A DNA stretch of 64,000 nucleotides. Origin: Vulcanimicrobiota bacterium. GTDB lineage: Bacteria; Vulcanimicrobiota; Vulcanimicrobiia; Eremiobacterales; Eremiobacteraceae. A program made the position numbers and the translations under genes. The notes under the pieces were generated by a model, which was not told the origin of the DNA, ran no database searches, and saw nothing but the letters and a program-made list of their open reading frames with translations. The DNA lies in contig JABCYQ010000004.1 in NCBI GenBank assembly GCA_013290125.1, forward strand, positions 62,001 through 126,000, in the 5' to 3' direction. Below are positions 51,900-61,329 of the stretch, piece by piece. The first letter of the stretch is position 1, and each line of letters begins with the position of its first letter.

Positions 51900-52909
51900 G
51901 CCTCGGCGATCGGCTGTGCCGCTCCGCCTCCTGCGAGTTGCCGCGCGAGATGTTCAAGATCGAAACCTTCGCGCCGAATGCGCGCGTCGTAATAGTACAT
52001 CGCGATGATCGAGAACAAAAGCGGCGTGAAGATCACCTGCATGAGGGTGATGATGCCGTAGAACAGCGGTGCGATCGCATCTGGAGACGGTTTGAAGATA
52101 AGGTAGACCGCGACTCCCAGCCCGCCTAAGATGATTTCAAGCGCGAAGATGATGCCGATGACGGCCGCCGCAACGCCAAAGGATCGCCAATACCCGCCCT
52201 TGGTGAAGACCCGCGCGAAGCCGGAAGTGAACGCCTTCATGGGGTCGACCGCCTCGACGATAACGGCCGCAAAGGAGAGCGCCCACGTCATGTAGAGCTG
52301 CTGCGCGGTCAAGAGAAGCCAGATGAATCCAGGGATGATCACGATCGCCATCAGAGCGGCGAAGACGGCCGGAAAGCGCGCGCCGACCGCGCCGAGAGCG
52401 GCCATGACAAAGATCAGCACTACCATGAAGAGCACAAGCGCGATGTAGGCGCCCAGAAGCGCGACGATCCACAAGATCGCTAGCAACAGCACGTGCCCCC
52501 AGCGGCGAAAAGCGTCGCGATAGCATTCGGCGAGGCTGATGCGCTCGCCGAGGTACGAGCGCGAGACTCCGGCGATGACGGCGGCATTCGCAAACGGTAG
52601 CGCGATCACGGTGAGCAGCAGCGAGAGACCCATGAACGGCAGGCTGGAGATGTAAGCGCTCGTGAGCTGGTTCATATCGGGCTGCGGCGGCGGCGCAGTT
52701 GGATTCTTAAGAGCGCTCGTCATCATGGAGATGTCGAATCCAAGCATGTCGCGCGACCCAAGGTATTGCAGCAGCATCGTCGGGATGATGACGACGACGA
52801 GCGCCCCGGTCAATACGAGGATGTTCTTCAGATACACGGTGAAGCCGCGATCGAGCATTTCACCAACACTCATCGGGCGAAGATTGACGGACGGCGCTTC
52901 GCTGCTCAT
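51896..52909 (-). CDS. Multi-pass membrane protein, paralogue 3 of the envelope operon
   Basis: 337 aa, about six to seven helices. It begins with a short motif also found in its two neighbours (SVGEMLDRGFTVYLKN) and ends with a cytosolic tail after IAMYYYDARIRREGFD. It resembles membrane domains seen with glycerophosphodiester phosphodiesterases (GDPD membrane-like), although no catalytic domain is present. Start overlaps by 4 bases with the next gene upstream. Function: unknown, possibly lipid or envelope related. Confidence 0.75.
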   Translation of the reverse strand: MSSEAPSVNLRPMSVGEMLDRGFTVYLKNILVLTGALVVVIIPTMLLQYLGSRDMLGFDISMMTSALKNPTAPPPQPDMNQLTSAYISSLPFMGLSLLLTVIALPFANAAVIAGVSRSYLGERISLAECYRDAFRRWGHVLLLAILWIVALLGAYIALVLFMVVLIFVMAALGAVGARFPAVFAALMAIVIIPGFIWLLLTAQQLYMTWALSFAAVIVEAVDPMKAFTSGFARVFTKGGYWRSFGVAAAVIGIIFALEIILGGLGVAVYLIFKPSPDAIAPLFYGIITLMQVIFTPLLFSIIAMYYYDARIRREGFDLEHLARQLAGGGAAQPIAEA

Positions 52910-53829
52910 CGCGCTGCGCTGTTCTCGCGGTTCTGGACGGCATCCTGGATTGCCGAGTAACGCGCCTTTGCGTCGAGGTAGAAGACGATTCCGGCGACGC
53001 CGATCAAGACGCCCACTTCTAAAGTGAATAACTCACGCAAAGCGACCCCGGCCGCAACGTGGTGAAACAAGAGATCAGCGATTCCCTCGACCGCGAGCGA
53101 GAAAAGCGCGCCAATGACGTAACAGGCAACGAGGGCTGACCCGAATGCGAGCGAGCGGGACCGCAAGGCTCGCACTGTCGTCATCTTCCATGCAAGCCGC
53201 GCCGCGCTGCCTATGCGACGATCGTCGACCGCAACTGCGCCGAACGCGCAATAGTAGCAGGCGGCGAATATGCAGGCTAAAAGCAATGACATCGCAAGTG
53301 TGAGGGCTGCGGCCGAGTCGGGTTCACGAAAAGATGGCCAGAAGTTCCAAAGAAAGATCCAGATTGCCACGCCGCCGGCAAAGCTCAGTACCAACAAAAA
53401 TAACGTGGCGAAATGCAAGACGGCGAGACGAAACCACAGATTAAGCGCACGCGGAAAGGCATTGAACGTATCAGGGCGCTCCCCGCGCAACACCCGAATC
53501 GTGACGGCGGCAAACACGCCCGCCGCAAGCGCGCCCACGATCATTTCCAGCGCGATTCGTACGGCGTCGCCTAGGCTGAACCTATCATTAGGGTCGTAAG
53601 AGAGGCGAAAAAACTGCGCAACAAGTTGCGGGTTCGTGATGACTGCTCCGACGGCAGAGGCTTGGCGCACTTGGTACGCTCGGTTTAGCCAGTCCACGAC
53701 GACGCGAAGCGGCAGGATGACTATGCCGTAAGCGAGCGACAGCGGCAAGAAGTTCTTCAACATCACACTGACTGCGCGATCGAATATCTCGCCAATCGAC
53801 TGGAACCGTGCTGCCTCCGGATTGTTCAT
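52906..53829 (-). CDS. Multi-pass membrane protein, paralogue 2 of the envelope operon
   Basis: 307 aa with the same plan: N-terminal FQSIGEIFDRAVSVMLKNFL, about six helices and a C-terminal FYLDAKARYSAIQDAV. Overlaps the flanking genes by 4 bases on both sides. Sequence is diverged from paralogue 1 but the IGEIFDRA and YLDAKAR boundaries are kept, so tandem duplication is old. No function assigned. Confidence 0.75.
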   Translation of the reverse strand: MNNPEAARFQSIGEIFDRAVSVMLKNFLPLSLAYGIVILPLRVVVDWLNRAYQVRQASAVGAVITNPQLVAQFFRLSYDPNDRFSLGDAVRIALEMIVGALAAGVFAAVTIRVLRGERPDTFNAFPRALNLWFRLAVLHFATLFLLVLSFAGGVAIWIFLWNFWPSFREPDSAAALTLAMSLLLACIFAACYYCAFGAVAVDDRRIGSAARLAWKMTTVRALRSRSLAFGSALVACYVIGALFSLAVEGIADLLFHHVAAGVALRELFTLEVGVLIGVAGIVFYLDAKARYSAIQDAVQNRENSAAR

Positions 53830-54731
53830 GTAGTCGTTCGCTGCTCGCGCGCCTTTGCGTCGAGATAGAACACCGCACCAGCAGCATTGACGAACACGGC
53901 GATCTCAGTCAAAGCGACCAACCTTACCACTGCTGCCGCATTGATTTGGTGTATCGCGATGCCTATCGCCGCTAAGACGTACGAAAACAAGATCCCGACA
54001 AGGACTATGGCCCACATACCGAATCCGAAAAGCAGCGATCTGACTGCGATGGATCTGCGAAAGCACGCCTTCCATGCGTTGCGAAGTGCGCCAAAAACGC
54101 CGAACTCGCCGAGCGCGGCGGCAGAGAATGCGCAAGCTCCCCAAGGGATCCAAGCGATCGCGAGCGCAAATGTCGCGAGGCACACAACGACGACGTACAC
54201 CATGGCGGCGCTATCGGAAAACGTTGCTTGATTGGTCGTCACGTCCCAAATGACTATCCAAATGAAGTAGGTCGCTGCCACGGTGAAGATCCCGCCGGCT
54301 ACTCCCCCTACGGACAAGAGCAAAACGCCGACAGCGTGCGGCCAGCGCCAAAACGCCCGCCTTATAGATGAAGACAACGAGGGTCGATCTCCGTTCACGA
54401 TTCCGGCCGTCGAAACCACGAGCATCGCGCCGGCGAGCGGAAAGATGACGAGCCCCAGGGCCATCAGCCACCAGGCATTTGCATCAAGGCGATACGCGGG
54501 ATTGAGGAGATTGAGATTTGTCGATCGACCCGGGTGAGCGATAGCGGACCCGATTGCCCCAAAGACCTTGCCGGAGGAGGAGCGCTCCACCCACGAAAGC
54601 AGGAGCGAATATGGCAGTAGAAACGCCCCGAAACAGAACGTCAACGACAAGAAATTCCGAAACAACACACTGATTGCGCGGTCGAAGATCTCGCCAATGG
54701 AAAGAAGCCGCGCTCCTTGAGGAACATCCAT
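53826..54731 (-). CDS. Multi-pass membrane protein, paralogue 1 and first gene of the envelope operon
   Basis: 301 aa. N-terminal LLSIGEIFDRAISVLFRNFL, six or so helices, and C-terminal FYLDAKAREQRTTT. It opens the seven-gene run that continues through DUF4129, DUF4350, MoxR and DUF58. All genes in the run overlap or nearly touch. Divergent from the asparaginase gene with a 64-base gap that must hold both promoters. Confidence 0.75.
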   Translation of the reverse strand: MDVPQGARLLSIGEIFDRAISVLFRNFLSLTFCFGAFLLPYSLLLSWVERSSSGKVFGAIGSAIAHPGRSTNLNLLNPAYRLDANAWWLMALGLVIFPLAGAMLVVSTAGIVNGDRPSLSSSIRRAFWRWPHAVGVLLLSVGGVAGGIFTVAATYFIWIVIWDVTTNQATFSDSAAMVYVVVVCLATFALAIAWIPWGACAFSAAALGEFGVFGALRNAWKACFRRSIAVRSLLFGFGMWAIVLVGILFSYVLAAIGIAIHQINAAAVVRLVALTEIAVFVNAAGAVFYLDAKAREQRTTT

Positions 54732-54795
54732 TGCGCTCGCCGTTCAATCTCCTTGGAGGTCGTCCCCGCCGGGCGCTCCGAAATGCGCGAGCACA

Positions 54796-55776
54796 ATGGA
54801 AGCAACCGGAAAAGTCGTCGTCACTCGCGGCGGGATAGAGGAGAGCGCACACGCCATTCGATTCGCCGTCGCCGACAGTGATGGTCGAATCGCCGCTTCA
54901 GGCGGCGACATCGAACAGCCCACATTCCTTCGGTCTTCAGCTAAGCCACTGATCTGCGCGGTGATCGTCGCGAGCGGCGCCGCGGATCACTTCGGCTTCA
55001 CCGAAAAGGAGATCGCGCTGATCGCGGGCTCGCATAGCGGCGAGCCGTACCACGTGGAGGCCGCGCGCAGCATGCTCGCAAAGGCGGGCTTGGATGAGAG
55101 CTCGTTGCGATGCGGTCCGCACGCCCCATACAATGCTGCCGCAGCGGCCGCACTTGCCGCGGCTGGGATCAAGCCGGGGCGCATCCATAATAATTGTTCG
55201 GGTAAACATTCGGGCATTTTGGCGCTCGGAATGCACCTCAGCGCCGGTCCGGAAGGTTATCTTGAGCCCGCCCATCCCGCGCAGGCGCTGATCCTGCGCG
55301 GCTATGCGGTTATGCTGGGCGTGCCGCTAGCTTCATTTGCAGTCGGCGTGGACGGCTGCGGCATCCCCGTGATCGCGACGCCGCTCTCCGTCGCCGCTCG
55401 ATTCTTCGCGCGATTCGCGCGGCCCGAGGGATTTCCGGCGGAATATCGGGAGGCACTCGTGCGCGTGCGCGATGCGATGATGCGCTACCCGGAAGTGGTG
55501 GCCGGCACCGACGAGTTCGACACCGATCTCATGCGCGCGTCACCCGGCGATATCGTGTGCAAAGGCGGGGCCGAAGGGTATCACGCAAGCGCTTCGCTGG
55601 CGCGAGGAATCGGTATGTGCGTGAAAGTCGTTGATGGAAATTCTCGCGCCGTGCCGCCGTTTGTCACCAAGCGGATGGTTCCGAGCGGCTTGCTGGTGCG
55701 CTATGAACGCGTAGAAGTAAAAAACAGAGCGGGCACAGTCACCGGCGAAATATTCGCGGTTCCGATTTCGCCTTGA
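54796..55776 (+). CDS. Asparaginase of the thermolabile/ReAV type
   Basis: 326 aa. Landmarks of the family: SSAKPLICAVIVASGAADHFGF, IAGSHSGEPYHVEAARSML, NNCSGKHSGILAL (the Ser-Lys pair of the active site in this class) and GVDGCGIPVIATPL with a metal-type Cys. It hydrolyses L-asparagine to aspartate and ammonia; the substrate follows from the family. The stop codon TGA overlaps the first bases of palindromic element O. Confidence 0.9.
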   Translation: MEATGKVVVTRGGIEESAHAIRFAVADSDGRIAASGGDIEQPTFLRSSAKPLICAVIVASGAADHFGFTEKEIALIAGSHSGEPYHVEAARSMLAKAGLDESSLRCGPHAPYNAAAAAALAAAGIKPGRIHNNCSGKHSGILALGMHLSAGPEGYLEPAHPAQALILRGYAVMLGVPLASFAVGVDGCGIPVIATPLSVAARFFARFARPEGFPAEYREALVRVRDAMMRYPEVVAGTDEFDTDLMRASPGDIVCKGGAEGYHASASLARGIGMCVKVVDGNSRAVPPFVTKRMVPSGLLVRYERVEVKNRAGTVTGEIFAVPISP

Positions 55777-55853
55777 AGGGGCCGACTTTACGTCGGCCCG
55801 AGGTTACTAACGTGGGCCGACATAAAGTCGGCCCCTTCAGCTGGCCCCTTCAG
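55775..55853. repeat. Composite palindromic element O with duplicated tail
   Basis: Left arm GAAGGGGCCGAC (55775-55786), loop TTTAC, GTCGGCCC. Right arm GGGCCGAC (55814-55821), ATAAA, GTCGGCCCCTTC ending at 55838, then a tail copy GGCCCCTTCAG (55843-55853). Between the convergent asparaginase and nagA-like genes. Confidence 0.92.
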
Positions 55854-55871
55854 ACAAGCCCCAAGAACATG

Positions 55872-56987
55872 TCAGCCGTCGGCGTAGATCAGTTCGCCGC
55901 CTACAAATGTGTGCGTCACACGATTGCGCCTATCCCAAACCGTGAAATCCGCGCGCATGCCTTCGCGCAAAGTTCCGATCTCATCATCGAGCCCGATCGC
56001 TCTTGCCGGCGCCCACGTCGCGCACACAACCGCCTCGGGAAGAAGCAGGCCGGTCGCGGCGATGATATTGCGCACGCCTTGATCCGGCGTGAGCAGGCTG
56101 CCTGCTATCACGCCTTCGCGCGTCACCGCCACTCCGCCCGAGGCGGAGACCGCATCGGTAAGCGGCATCGCATCGGTGGTCGCGACGAGATTGATCCCCT
56201 TGAGGCGATAGAGCAACGCGAGGTGTTCGGGCGAGACGTGGACACCGTCCGCGATGACTTCGCAAAATGCGGTAGGGTCGAGCAAGTAGGCGGTGAGGAT
56301 CGAAGATTTTCGGTGATGGAGCGGCGGCATCGCGTTGAACGAATGCGTGAGGATCGTGAATCCGTGTTCGATGGCGGCGTTGCCGATTGCGTACGTCGCA
56401 GCGGTATGGCCCGCGGAGAGGACGACGCCGCGCCGTCGCAGTTCGTCGGCAGCGCGCGCCGCGCCGTTGATCTCGGGCGCCATGGTCACGCGGCAACGCC
56501 CGGTCGTCCACGTATCAAGCAGCGCTTCCACGCGCGCCGGCGTCGGTTCGAGCAAGAACTCTTCTTGATGCACGCGGCGGTACTCGCGATTGAGAAACGG
56601 ACCTTCGAAATGCAGACCGAGCGGCCGCGCACCGGTCAATGGTAAGCACGAGCGGCGCGAGATCACCGTGGCCGCGTGCAACATCTGATCCCACGGACTT
56701 GTCATGATAGAAGGAAGAAAAGCGGTGACGCCATGCGTCGGCGCGTCCGAGCACAACGTCTCGAGTGCATCGATAGGATCGCGATTGAACCAGTAGCGGC
56801 CGACGCCGTTGACGTGGAGATCGATAAGTCCCGGAGTGATCGTGCTCCCCGGCGGCAACTCGTAGGTGAGGAACTGAGGTCCATCCTCGATGGACGCAAC
56901 GCGTCCTGCCTCCACACGGATGCAGCCCTGACGAGAACCGCCGTCACCCATTGCGACGAGCGCCGGCCCAACTGTTGCGGAGCGCAT
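55872..56987 (-). CDS. nagA: N-acetylglucosamine-6-phosphate deacetylase-like protein
   Basis: About 371 aa from ATG 56987, 2 bases after the upstream gene. Amidohydrolase barrel with DLHVNGVGRYWFN at the first strand, LGLHFEGPFLN (metal-binding Glu), SAGHTAATY and THSFNAMPPLHHR (metal His residues) and ATTDAMPL (catalytic Asp). NagA removes acetate from N-acetylglucosamine-6-phosphate in amino-sugar recycling. It ends a six-gene operon with a phosphohexomutase, fitting amino-sugar metabolism. Substrate from family. Confidence 0.87.
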   Translation of the reverse strand: MRSATVGPALVAMGDGGSRQGCIRVEAGRVASIEDGPQFLTYELPPGSTITPGLIDLHVNGVGRYWFNRDPIDALETLCSDAPTHGVTAFLPSIMTSPWDQMLHAATVISRRSCLPLTGARPLGLHFEGPFLNREYRRVHQEEFLLEPTPARVEALLDTWTTGRCRVTMAPEINGAARAADELRRRGVVLSAGHTAATYAIGNAAIEHGFTILTHSFNAMPPLHHRKSSILTAYLLDPTAFCEVIADGVHVSPEHLALLYRLKGINLVATTDAMPLTDAVSASGGVAVTREGVIAGSLLTPDQGVRNIIAATGLLLPEAVVCATWAPARAIGLDDEIGTLREGMRADFTVWDRRNRVTHTFVGGELIYADG

Positions 56988-56989
56988 CC

Positions 56990-58336
56990 TCAGGCGCGGA
57001 TCATGGCGAGCAATTCCGCGGTCTTGCGTTCCAGCAGCTCGGCGGTGTCGGCTTCGACGTTGAGGCGCAGCAGTGGTTCGGTGTTCGATGGACGCACGTT
57101 GCACCACCAGTCGGCATATTGGATTGTGACGCCGTCGAGGTGGTCGATCTGCGCATCCGCATAGCGCGCTTCCAATTCCGCCAGCTTCGCGGGGATGTCG
57201 TCGACACGGCTGTTGATCTCTCCCGATCTGCGGCGCGAATCGAGCGGCGCGATCAACGCGCTGATCTTCATGTTCTCACGCGACATGAGCTCGATCACGA
57301 CGAGAAGCGCTATCAACCCCGAATCGGCGAAATAGTGATCGCGGAAGTAGAAATGCCCGGAGTGCTCGCCGCCGAAGACCGCCGACTCCTCGCGCATAAC
57401 CGCTTTGATGATCGAGTGGCCCACTTTGGTGCGCACCGGCCGACCGCCCTCGGCGCTGATGATCTCCGGCACGCTGCGCGAACAGATGAGATTGTAGAGG
57501 ATGGTCGCCTGCGGATGCTTGCGCAGCAGCATTTTCGCGACGAGCGCCGTCACCATGTCTCCGCCGACGAGTTCGCCCCGTTCATCGGTGATGAAGACAC
57601 GATCCGCGTCGCCGTCAAACGCGGCGCCAAGGTCCGCGCCGTGTTCGCGAACCGCGCGCTGCACGTCAGCCATGTTCTCCGCTTCGATCGGGCTCGCCGG
57701 ATGATTTGGAAATTCACCATCGAGTTCGAAATACAGCGGGATCACATCGATGGGCAGATGCTTGAAGATCGCCGGCACGATGAGACCGCCCATGCCGTTG
57801 CCGCAGTCGATCGCGACTTTTAGCGGACGAATCGCACCGCGGTCGATGAAGGAGAGGCAATGCTCGGCGAAGTCGTCGAGCACGTCGCGAGGGCGGACCG
57901 TGCCCGTGCGTTCGGGCGTGGTAAAGCGACCCGATGCAGCGATGTCTCGAATGGCGTAGACGCCGGTCTCGGCGGATAGCGCGATCGCCTTTTCCCGGCA
58001 GAGCTTGAAGCCGTTATATTCTTTCGGGTTGTGCGATGCGGTGATCATCGCGCCTGCCGGATAGCCGAAGTGGCCGACTGCGAAGTAGAGTTCGTCGGTC
58101 GAAGTGAGCCCGAGGTCGACGACGTCCGCGCCGCCGGCGGTCACGCCGCGAGCGAATGCGCGAAAAAGAGGCTCGGACGAAGCGCGCATGTCGCGCCCGA
58201 CGGCAACCGTAGAACAGCGCAAAAACTCCACAAAAGCCCGGCCGATGAGTTCGGCGGCGCTCTCATCGATTTCCGACGGATAGATACCGCGGATATCGTA
58301 GCTTTTGAAGATGTTCGGGTTCGGCCGAGTCTGCAT
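56990..58336 (-). CDS. Phosphomannomutase/phosphoglucomutase (alpha-D-phosphohexomutase)
   Basis: 448 aa from ATG 58336, where residues MQTRPNPNIFKSYDIRGIYP begin the family; the frame upstream is not protein-like. Active-site serine loop ITASHNPKEYNGFKL, metal loop FDGDADRVF, sugar loop GGEHSGHFYF and phosphate-binding VRPSNTEPLLRL. It interconverts hexose 1- and 6-phosphates; mannose, glucose or glucosamine cannot be separated from sequence. Downstream is nagA, upstream a 35-aa membrane protein. Confidence 0.93.
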   Translation of the reverse strand: MQTRPNPNIFKSYDIRGIYPSEIDESAAELIGRAFVEFLRCSTVAVGRDMRASSEPLFRAFARGVTAGGADVVDLGLTSTDELYFAVGHFGYPAGAMITASHNPKEYNGFKLCREKAIALSAETGVYAIRDIAASGRFTTPERTGTVRPRDVLDDFAEHCLSFIDRGAIRPLKVAIDCGNGMGGLIVPAIFKHLPIDVIPLYFELDGEFPNHPASPIEAENMADVQRAVREHGADLGAAFDGDADRVFITDERGELVGGDMVTALVAKMLLRKHPQATILYNLICSRSVPEIISAEGGRPVRTKVGHSIIKAVMREESAVFGGEHSGHFYFRDHYFADSGLIALLVVIELMSRENMKISALIAPLDSRRRSGEINSRVDDIPAKLAELEARYADAQIDHLDGVTIQYADWWCNVRPSNTEPLLRLNVEADTAELLERKTAELLAMIRA

Positions 58337-58338
58337 CC

Positions 58339-58446
58339 CTACTTGGGCCACTGGAAGTTCGCAGGCACGTGACTGAGAAACACAATGGCTGCGATCACGA
58401 CGACGAGCATGGCCAGCAGACGCCACAATTTGGGAGGCTTGTCCAT
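58339..58446 (-). CDS. Small single-pass membrane protein (35 aa)
   Basis: MDKPPKLWRLLAMLVVVIAA followed by IVFLSHVPANFQWPK, one hydrophobic helix after a basic start. It ends 2 bases before the phosphohexomutase ATG, and its stop region (AAGTAGGG) supplies that gene's ribosome site. The conserved-looking layout of basic start, helix and short polar tail in an operon argues for a real gene. Function unknown. Confidence 0.6.
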   Translation of the reverse strand: MDKPPKLWRLLAMLVVVIAAIVFLSHVPANFQWPK

Positions 58447-58482
58447 AGGAAGGGGAGAGTTGTCTTTTCGCCGCGCGCGGCC

Positions 58483-58947
58483 CTACCGCGTCAGTTCGAG
58501 CGCGTAGAGAAGCTCGCACGGGCTGTCGGGGTCGGTCTGCGGAATCGACTTCCAGCCGGTCGCCTCGTATAGACGAATCGCTTCGCGGAACACGCTCTTC
58601 GTGTCGAGATCCAGGCCGATCAAGCCGGCATCGCTCGCAGCGTTCACCGCGGTCTCGAGCAGCGCGCGCCCGATCCCCCTGCCGCGATGCGCATCGGATA
58701 AGAAGAACTTCGAGAGCGTCGCGCGGCCGTTTCCGCGCGGCGTGATGATGACCGAACCGACGACGCATGCGTCGACCTCGACGACGAATGCCATGACACC
58801 CGCCGCGGGTTGCCCAAAGGTCATCACGTCGCGGTCGATGCCTTCGGGATCCGCTTTGACGCCGTACTCTCGCATCGTGTCGAAGACAATTTTGCGAACC
58901 GCATCGCCGTCGGCCGGCAGCGCGCGGCGGATGACCGTCGGGTTCAA
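58483..58947 (-). CDS. GNAT-family N-acetyltransferase
   Basis: 154 aa: IRRALPADGDAVRKIVFDTM at the N-terminus, central VVGSVIITPRG, acetyl-CoA loop LSDAHRGRGIGRALLE (RxxGxG/A) and C-terminal IRLYEATGWKSIP. The substrate is unknown. It overlaps the phzF-type gene by 4 bases and is followed by the 35-aa gene after 36 bases. Confidence 0.9.
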   Translation of the reverse strand: MNPTVIRRALPADGDAVRKIVFDTMREYGVKADPEGIDRDVMTFGQPAAGVMAFVVEVDACVVGSVIITPRGNGRATLSKFFLSDAHRGRGIGRALLETAVNAASDAGLIGLDLDTKSVFREAIRLYEATGWKSIPQTDPDSPCELLYALELTR

Positions 58948-59723
58948 ATCTCTATCGCGCCGACAAGATAGGGAGCAGCATGGCCCGCCATCTTCACGCG
59001 CTCACCGACCTGCGTGCACCAAAGCTCGCCGCCGCGTTTTGAGACCTGACGCGCTCGCATCTCAGTCTTACCGAGCCGCTCGCTCCAATATGGCGTCAGC
59101 GTGCAGTGCGCCGAGCCCGTCACCGGATCTTCGGGCACGCCGAGCCTCGGCGCAAAGAAGCGTGAAACGAAGTCGACATCCTCACCTGGGGCAGTGATGA
59201 TGAAGCCGTGCGCGTCCAGCCGCGCGAGGGCGGACATGTCCGGTTCGATCGATCGAATCTCGCGCTCGCTATCGTAGACCGCTAGATACGAAGTAGCGAG
59301 CAAGAGCTGCTTCGGCGCTTTCCTTAGCGCCTCCACAAGTCCGGGCAGCGGCGCAGTCGGGCGAGCTCGCAGCGCCGGAAAATCCATTTCCAGGCGTCCG
59401 TCCTTCTGACTTACGTGTAACGGTCCGCTAGGGGATCCGAAGGTAACCGCGGACCGCGTGCGGTCGAGATGTTCGAAGACGACGTACGCGGAGGCGAGCG
59501 TGGCGTGCCCGCACAGATCCATTTCAACTTCCGGCGTGAACCAGCGGATCGCGAACTCATCACCATCGGGGACGATGAATGCCGTTTCGGCGAGATTGTT
59601 CTCGGCAGCGATCGACTGCATCACGTCATCCGCGAGCCACGACGTAAGGGGGCAAACGGCGGCTGGGTTGCCGCCGAATGCCTTAGACGTGAACGCGTCG
59701 ATCTGGTAGAGTGGGATGCGCAT
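58944..59723 (-). CDS. PhzF-family isomerase
   Basis: 259 aa: YQIDAFTSKAFGGNPAAVCPL at the first strand, catalytic Glu in AAENNLAETAFIVP, IRWFTPEVEMDLCGHATLASAY and second half-site PRLGVPEDPVTGSAHCTLTPYW. It belongs to the diaminopimelate-epimerase fold; the substrate is unknown (PhzF itself works in phenazine synthesis, which no neighbour suggests). It lies 6 bases after glnA in the same direction. Confidence 0.92.
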   Translation of the reverse strand: MRIPLYQIDAFTSKAFGGNPAAVCPLTSWLADDVMQSIAAENNLAETAFIVPDGDEFAIRWFTPEVEMDLCGHATLASAYVVFEHLDRTRSAVTFGSPSGPLHVSQKDGRLEMDFPALRARPTAPLPGLVEALRKAPKQLLLATSYLAVYDSEREIRSIEPDMSALARLDAHGFIITAPGEDVDFVSRFFAPRLGVPEDPVTGSAHCTLTPYWSERLGKTEMRARQVSKRGGELWCTQVGERVKMAGHAAPYLVGAIEI

Positions 59724-59729
59724 CGCCGA

Positions 59730-61178
59730 TCACAGGTCGTGGTAGAGGTAGAATTCGTACGGATGCGGACGTATCTTGACTTCTTGGATCTCGCGCGTCC
59801 GCTTGTAGTCGATCCACAGATCGATGATCTCTTGCGTGAAGACGCCGCCTTCCAGGAGAAACGCGTGGTCCTTTTCGAGCGCCTCTAACGATTCGTCGAG
59901 GCTGCCCGGAACGGAGCGGATTTTCTTCGCTTCGCGCGCAGGGAGATCGTAGATGTTCGTATCGAGCGGTCCGAAGCCGGCTTTGGTCGGGTCGATCTTG
60001 CGCCTGATCCCGTCGAGACCGGCCATCAGCAACGCGGAGAATGCGAGGTAAGGATTCGACGTGCAGTCCGGTGGCCGGAACTCGATGCGCTTGGACCGGC
60101 TGAAGCGCGGCCCTTTGAAGAAGATCGGCACGCGGATCGCGGCCGAGCGGTTTCCTTTTGAGAACGCGACGTTGACCGGCGCTTCGAAGTGCGGCACGAG
60201 GCGCTTATACGAGTTGGTCGTGGGCGCACAGAAGGCCATCAGCGCGTTGATGTGGGTGAGCAGGCCGCCGATGTAGTGCAGCGCGGTGGGCGAAAGTTCG
60301 GCGTAGCCGTTCTCGTGATAGAAGAGGTTCTTGCCGGCCTTCCAAAGGCTCATGTGCACGTGCATGCCCGATCCGTTGTCGCCAAAAAGCGGCTTCGGCA
60401 TGAACGTGACCGTCTTGCCGTACTTACGCGCGACGTTGCGCGTCACATACTTGTAGATCATCACGTTGTCGGCTTGGGTCACGAGATCGTTATAACGGAT
60501 GTCGATCTCCGTCTGTCCGGCCGTCGCGACTTCATGGTGATGCATCTCGACGGGCACGCCCCATTCCTGGAGCGAGAGCACCATCTCCGAGCGGATGTCC
60601 ATGTGCTTGTCCGACGGCGCGACCGGATAGTAGCCTTCTTTCGGCCGCAAGGCGTAACCGAGGTTCGGCGTTTCCACCGAGCCTGAGTTCCAGTGCGCTT
60701 CTTCCGAGTCGATGACAAAGCCCATCATGTTCGGTTGAATGTCAAAGCTCAGGTGGTCGAGGATGAAGAACTCGAGCTCGGGCCCGAAGTAGGCGGTGTC
60801 GGCGGTTCCGGATTTCTTCAGAAAAGCGGCGGCCTTCTTCGCGATGCCGCGCGGATCGCGCGAGTACAGCATTTGCTCGCGCGGATCGAAGATGTCGCAG
60901 ATGAACGAGACGGTTGGCACCGAACAGAACGTGTCCACCCGCGCCGATGACGGCTCGGGCAGCATGATCATGTCGCTCTCTTGAATGGCCTGGAATCCGC
61001 GGATGCTCGATCCGTCAAAGCCGATGCCGTGGACGAATGCGTTTTCGTCTACTTCGCCGGCCGGCACCGACGTATGCTGCCACATGCCCGGCATGTCGAT
61101 GAACTTGAAGTCCACGATCTTGGCGCCATGTTTTTTGATGAAATCCAATGCCGCCTTTGCAGGCGATGCTTTCGCCAC
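59730..61178 (-). CDS. glnA: Glutamine synthetase, type I
   Basis: 482 aa. It condenses glutamate and ammonia to glutamine with ATP. Family residues: FVHGIGFDGSSIRGFQ, DPRGIAKKAAAFLKKSG, FGPELEFFILDHLS, HMSLWKAGKNLFYHENGYAE, NSYKRLVPHFEAP and a C-terminal DTNIYDLPAREAKKIRSVPG that places Tyr where adenylylation occurs in GlnA-I. It is the first gene of an operon with phzF, GNAT, a small membrane protein, phosphohexomutase and nagA. Glutamine feeds amino-sugar synthesis, which may be why nagA is present. Confidence 0.95.
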   Translation of the reverse strand: MAKASPAKAALDFIKKHGAKIVDFKFIDMPGMWQHTSVPAGEVDENAFVHGIGFDGSSIRGFQAIQESDMIMLPEPSSARVDTFCSVPTVSFICDIFDPREQMLYSRDPRGIAKKAAAFLKKSGTADTAYFGPELEFFILDHLSFDIQPNMMGFVIDSEEAHWNSGSVETPNLGYALRPKEGYYPVAPSDKHMDIRSEMVLSLQEWGVPVEMHHHEVATAGQTEIDIRYNDLVTQADNVMIYKYVTRNVARKYGKTVTFMPKPLFGDNGSGMHVHMSLWKAGKNLFYHENGYAELSPTALHYIGGLLTHINALMAFCAPTTNSYKRLVPHFEAPVNVAFSKGNRSAAIRVPIFFKGPRFSRSKRIEFRPPDCTSNPYLAFSALLMAGLDGIRRKIDPTKAGFGPLDTNIYDLPAREAKKIRSVPGSLDESLEALEKDHAFLLEGGVFTQEIIDLWIDYKRTREIQEVKIRPHPYEFYLYHDL

Positions 61179-61329
61179 GCTTTACCGCCCTCCATCATGG
61201 AACGATTCGCAGGCCGTAGAACCGGCCCGCATGGATGCATTGTACGCTGGGAAGGCCGGAGTACATTTAGCCGCCTGTCGCACGTTCTCGGCGACCGGTT
61301 CGACAAATGGCGATGGTCTGTGGATAGAT

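Noticed and set aside
56990-58768. Long N-terminal extension of the phosphohexomutase
   Set aside because: The extra 144 residues are Arg-rich out-of-frame sequence that covers the 35-aa gene and part of the GNAT gene.
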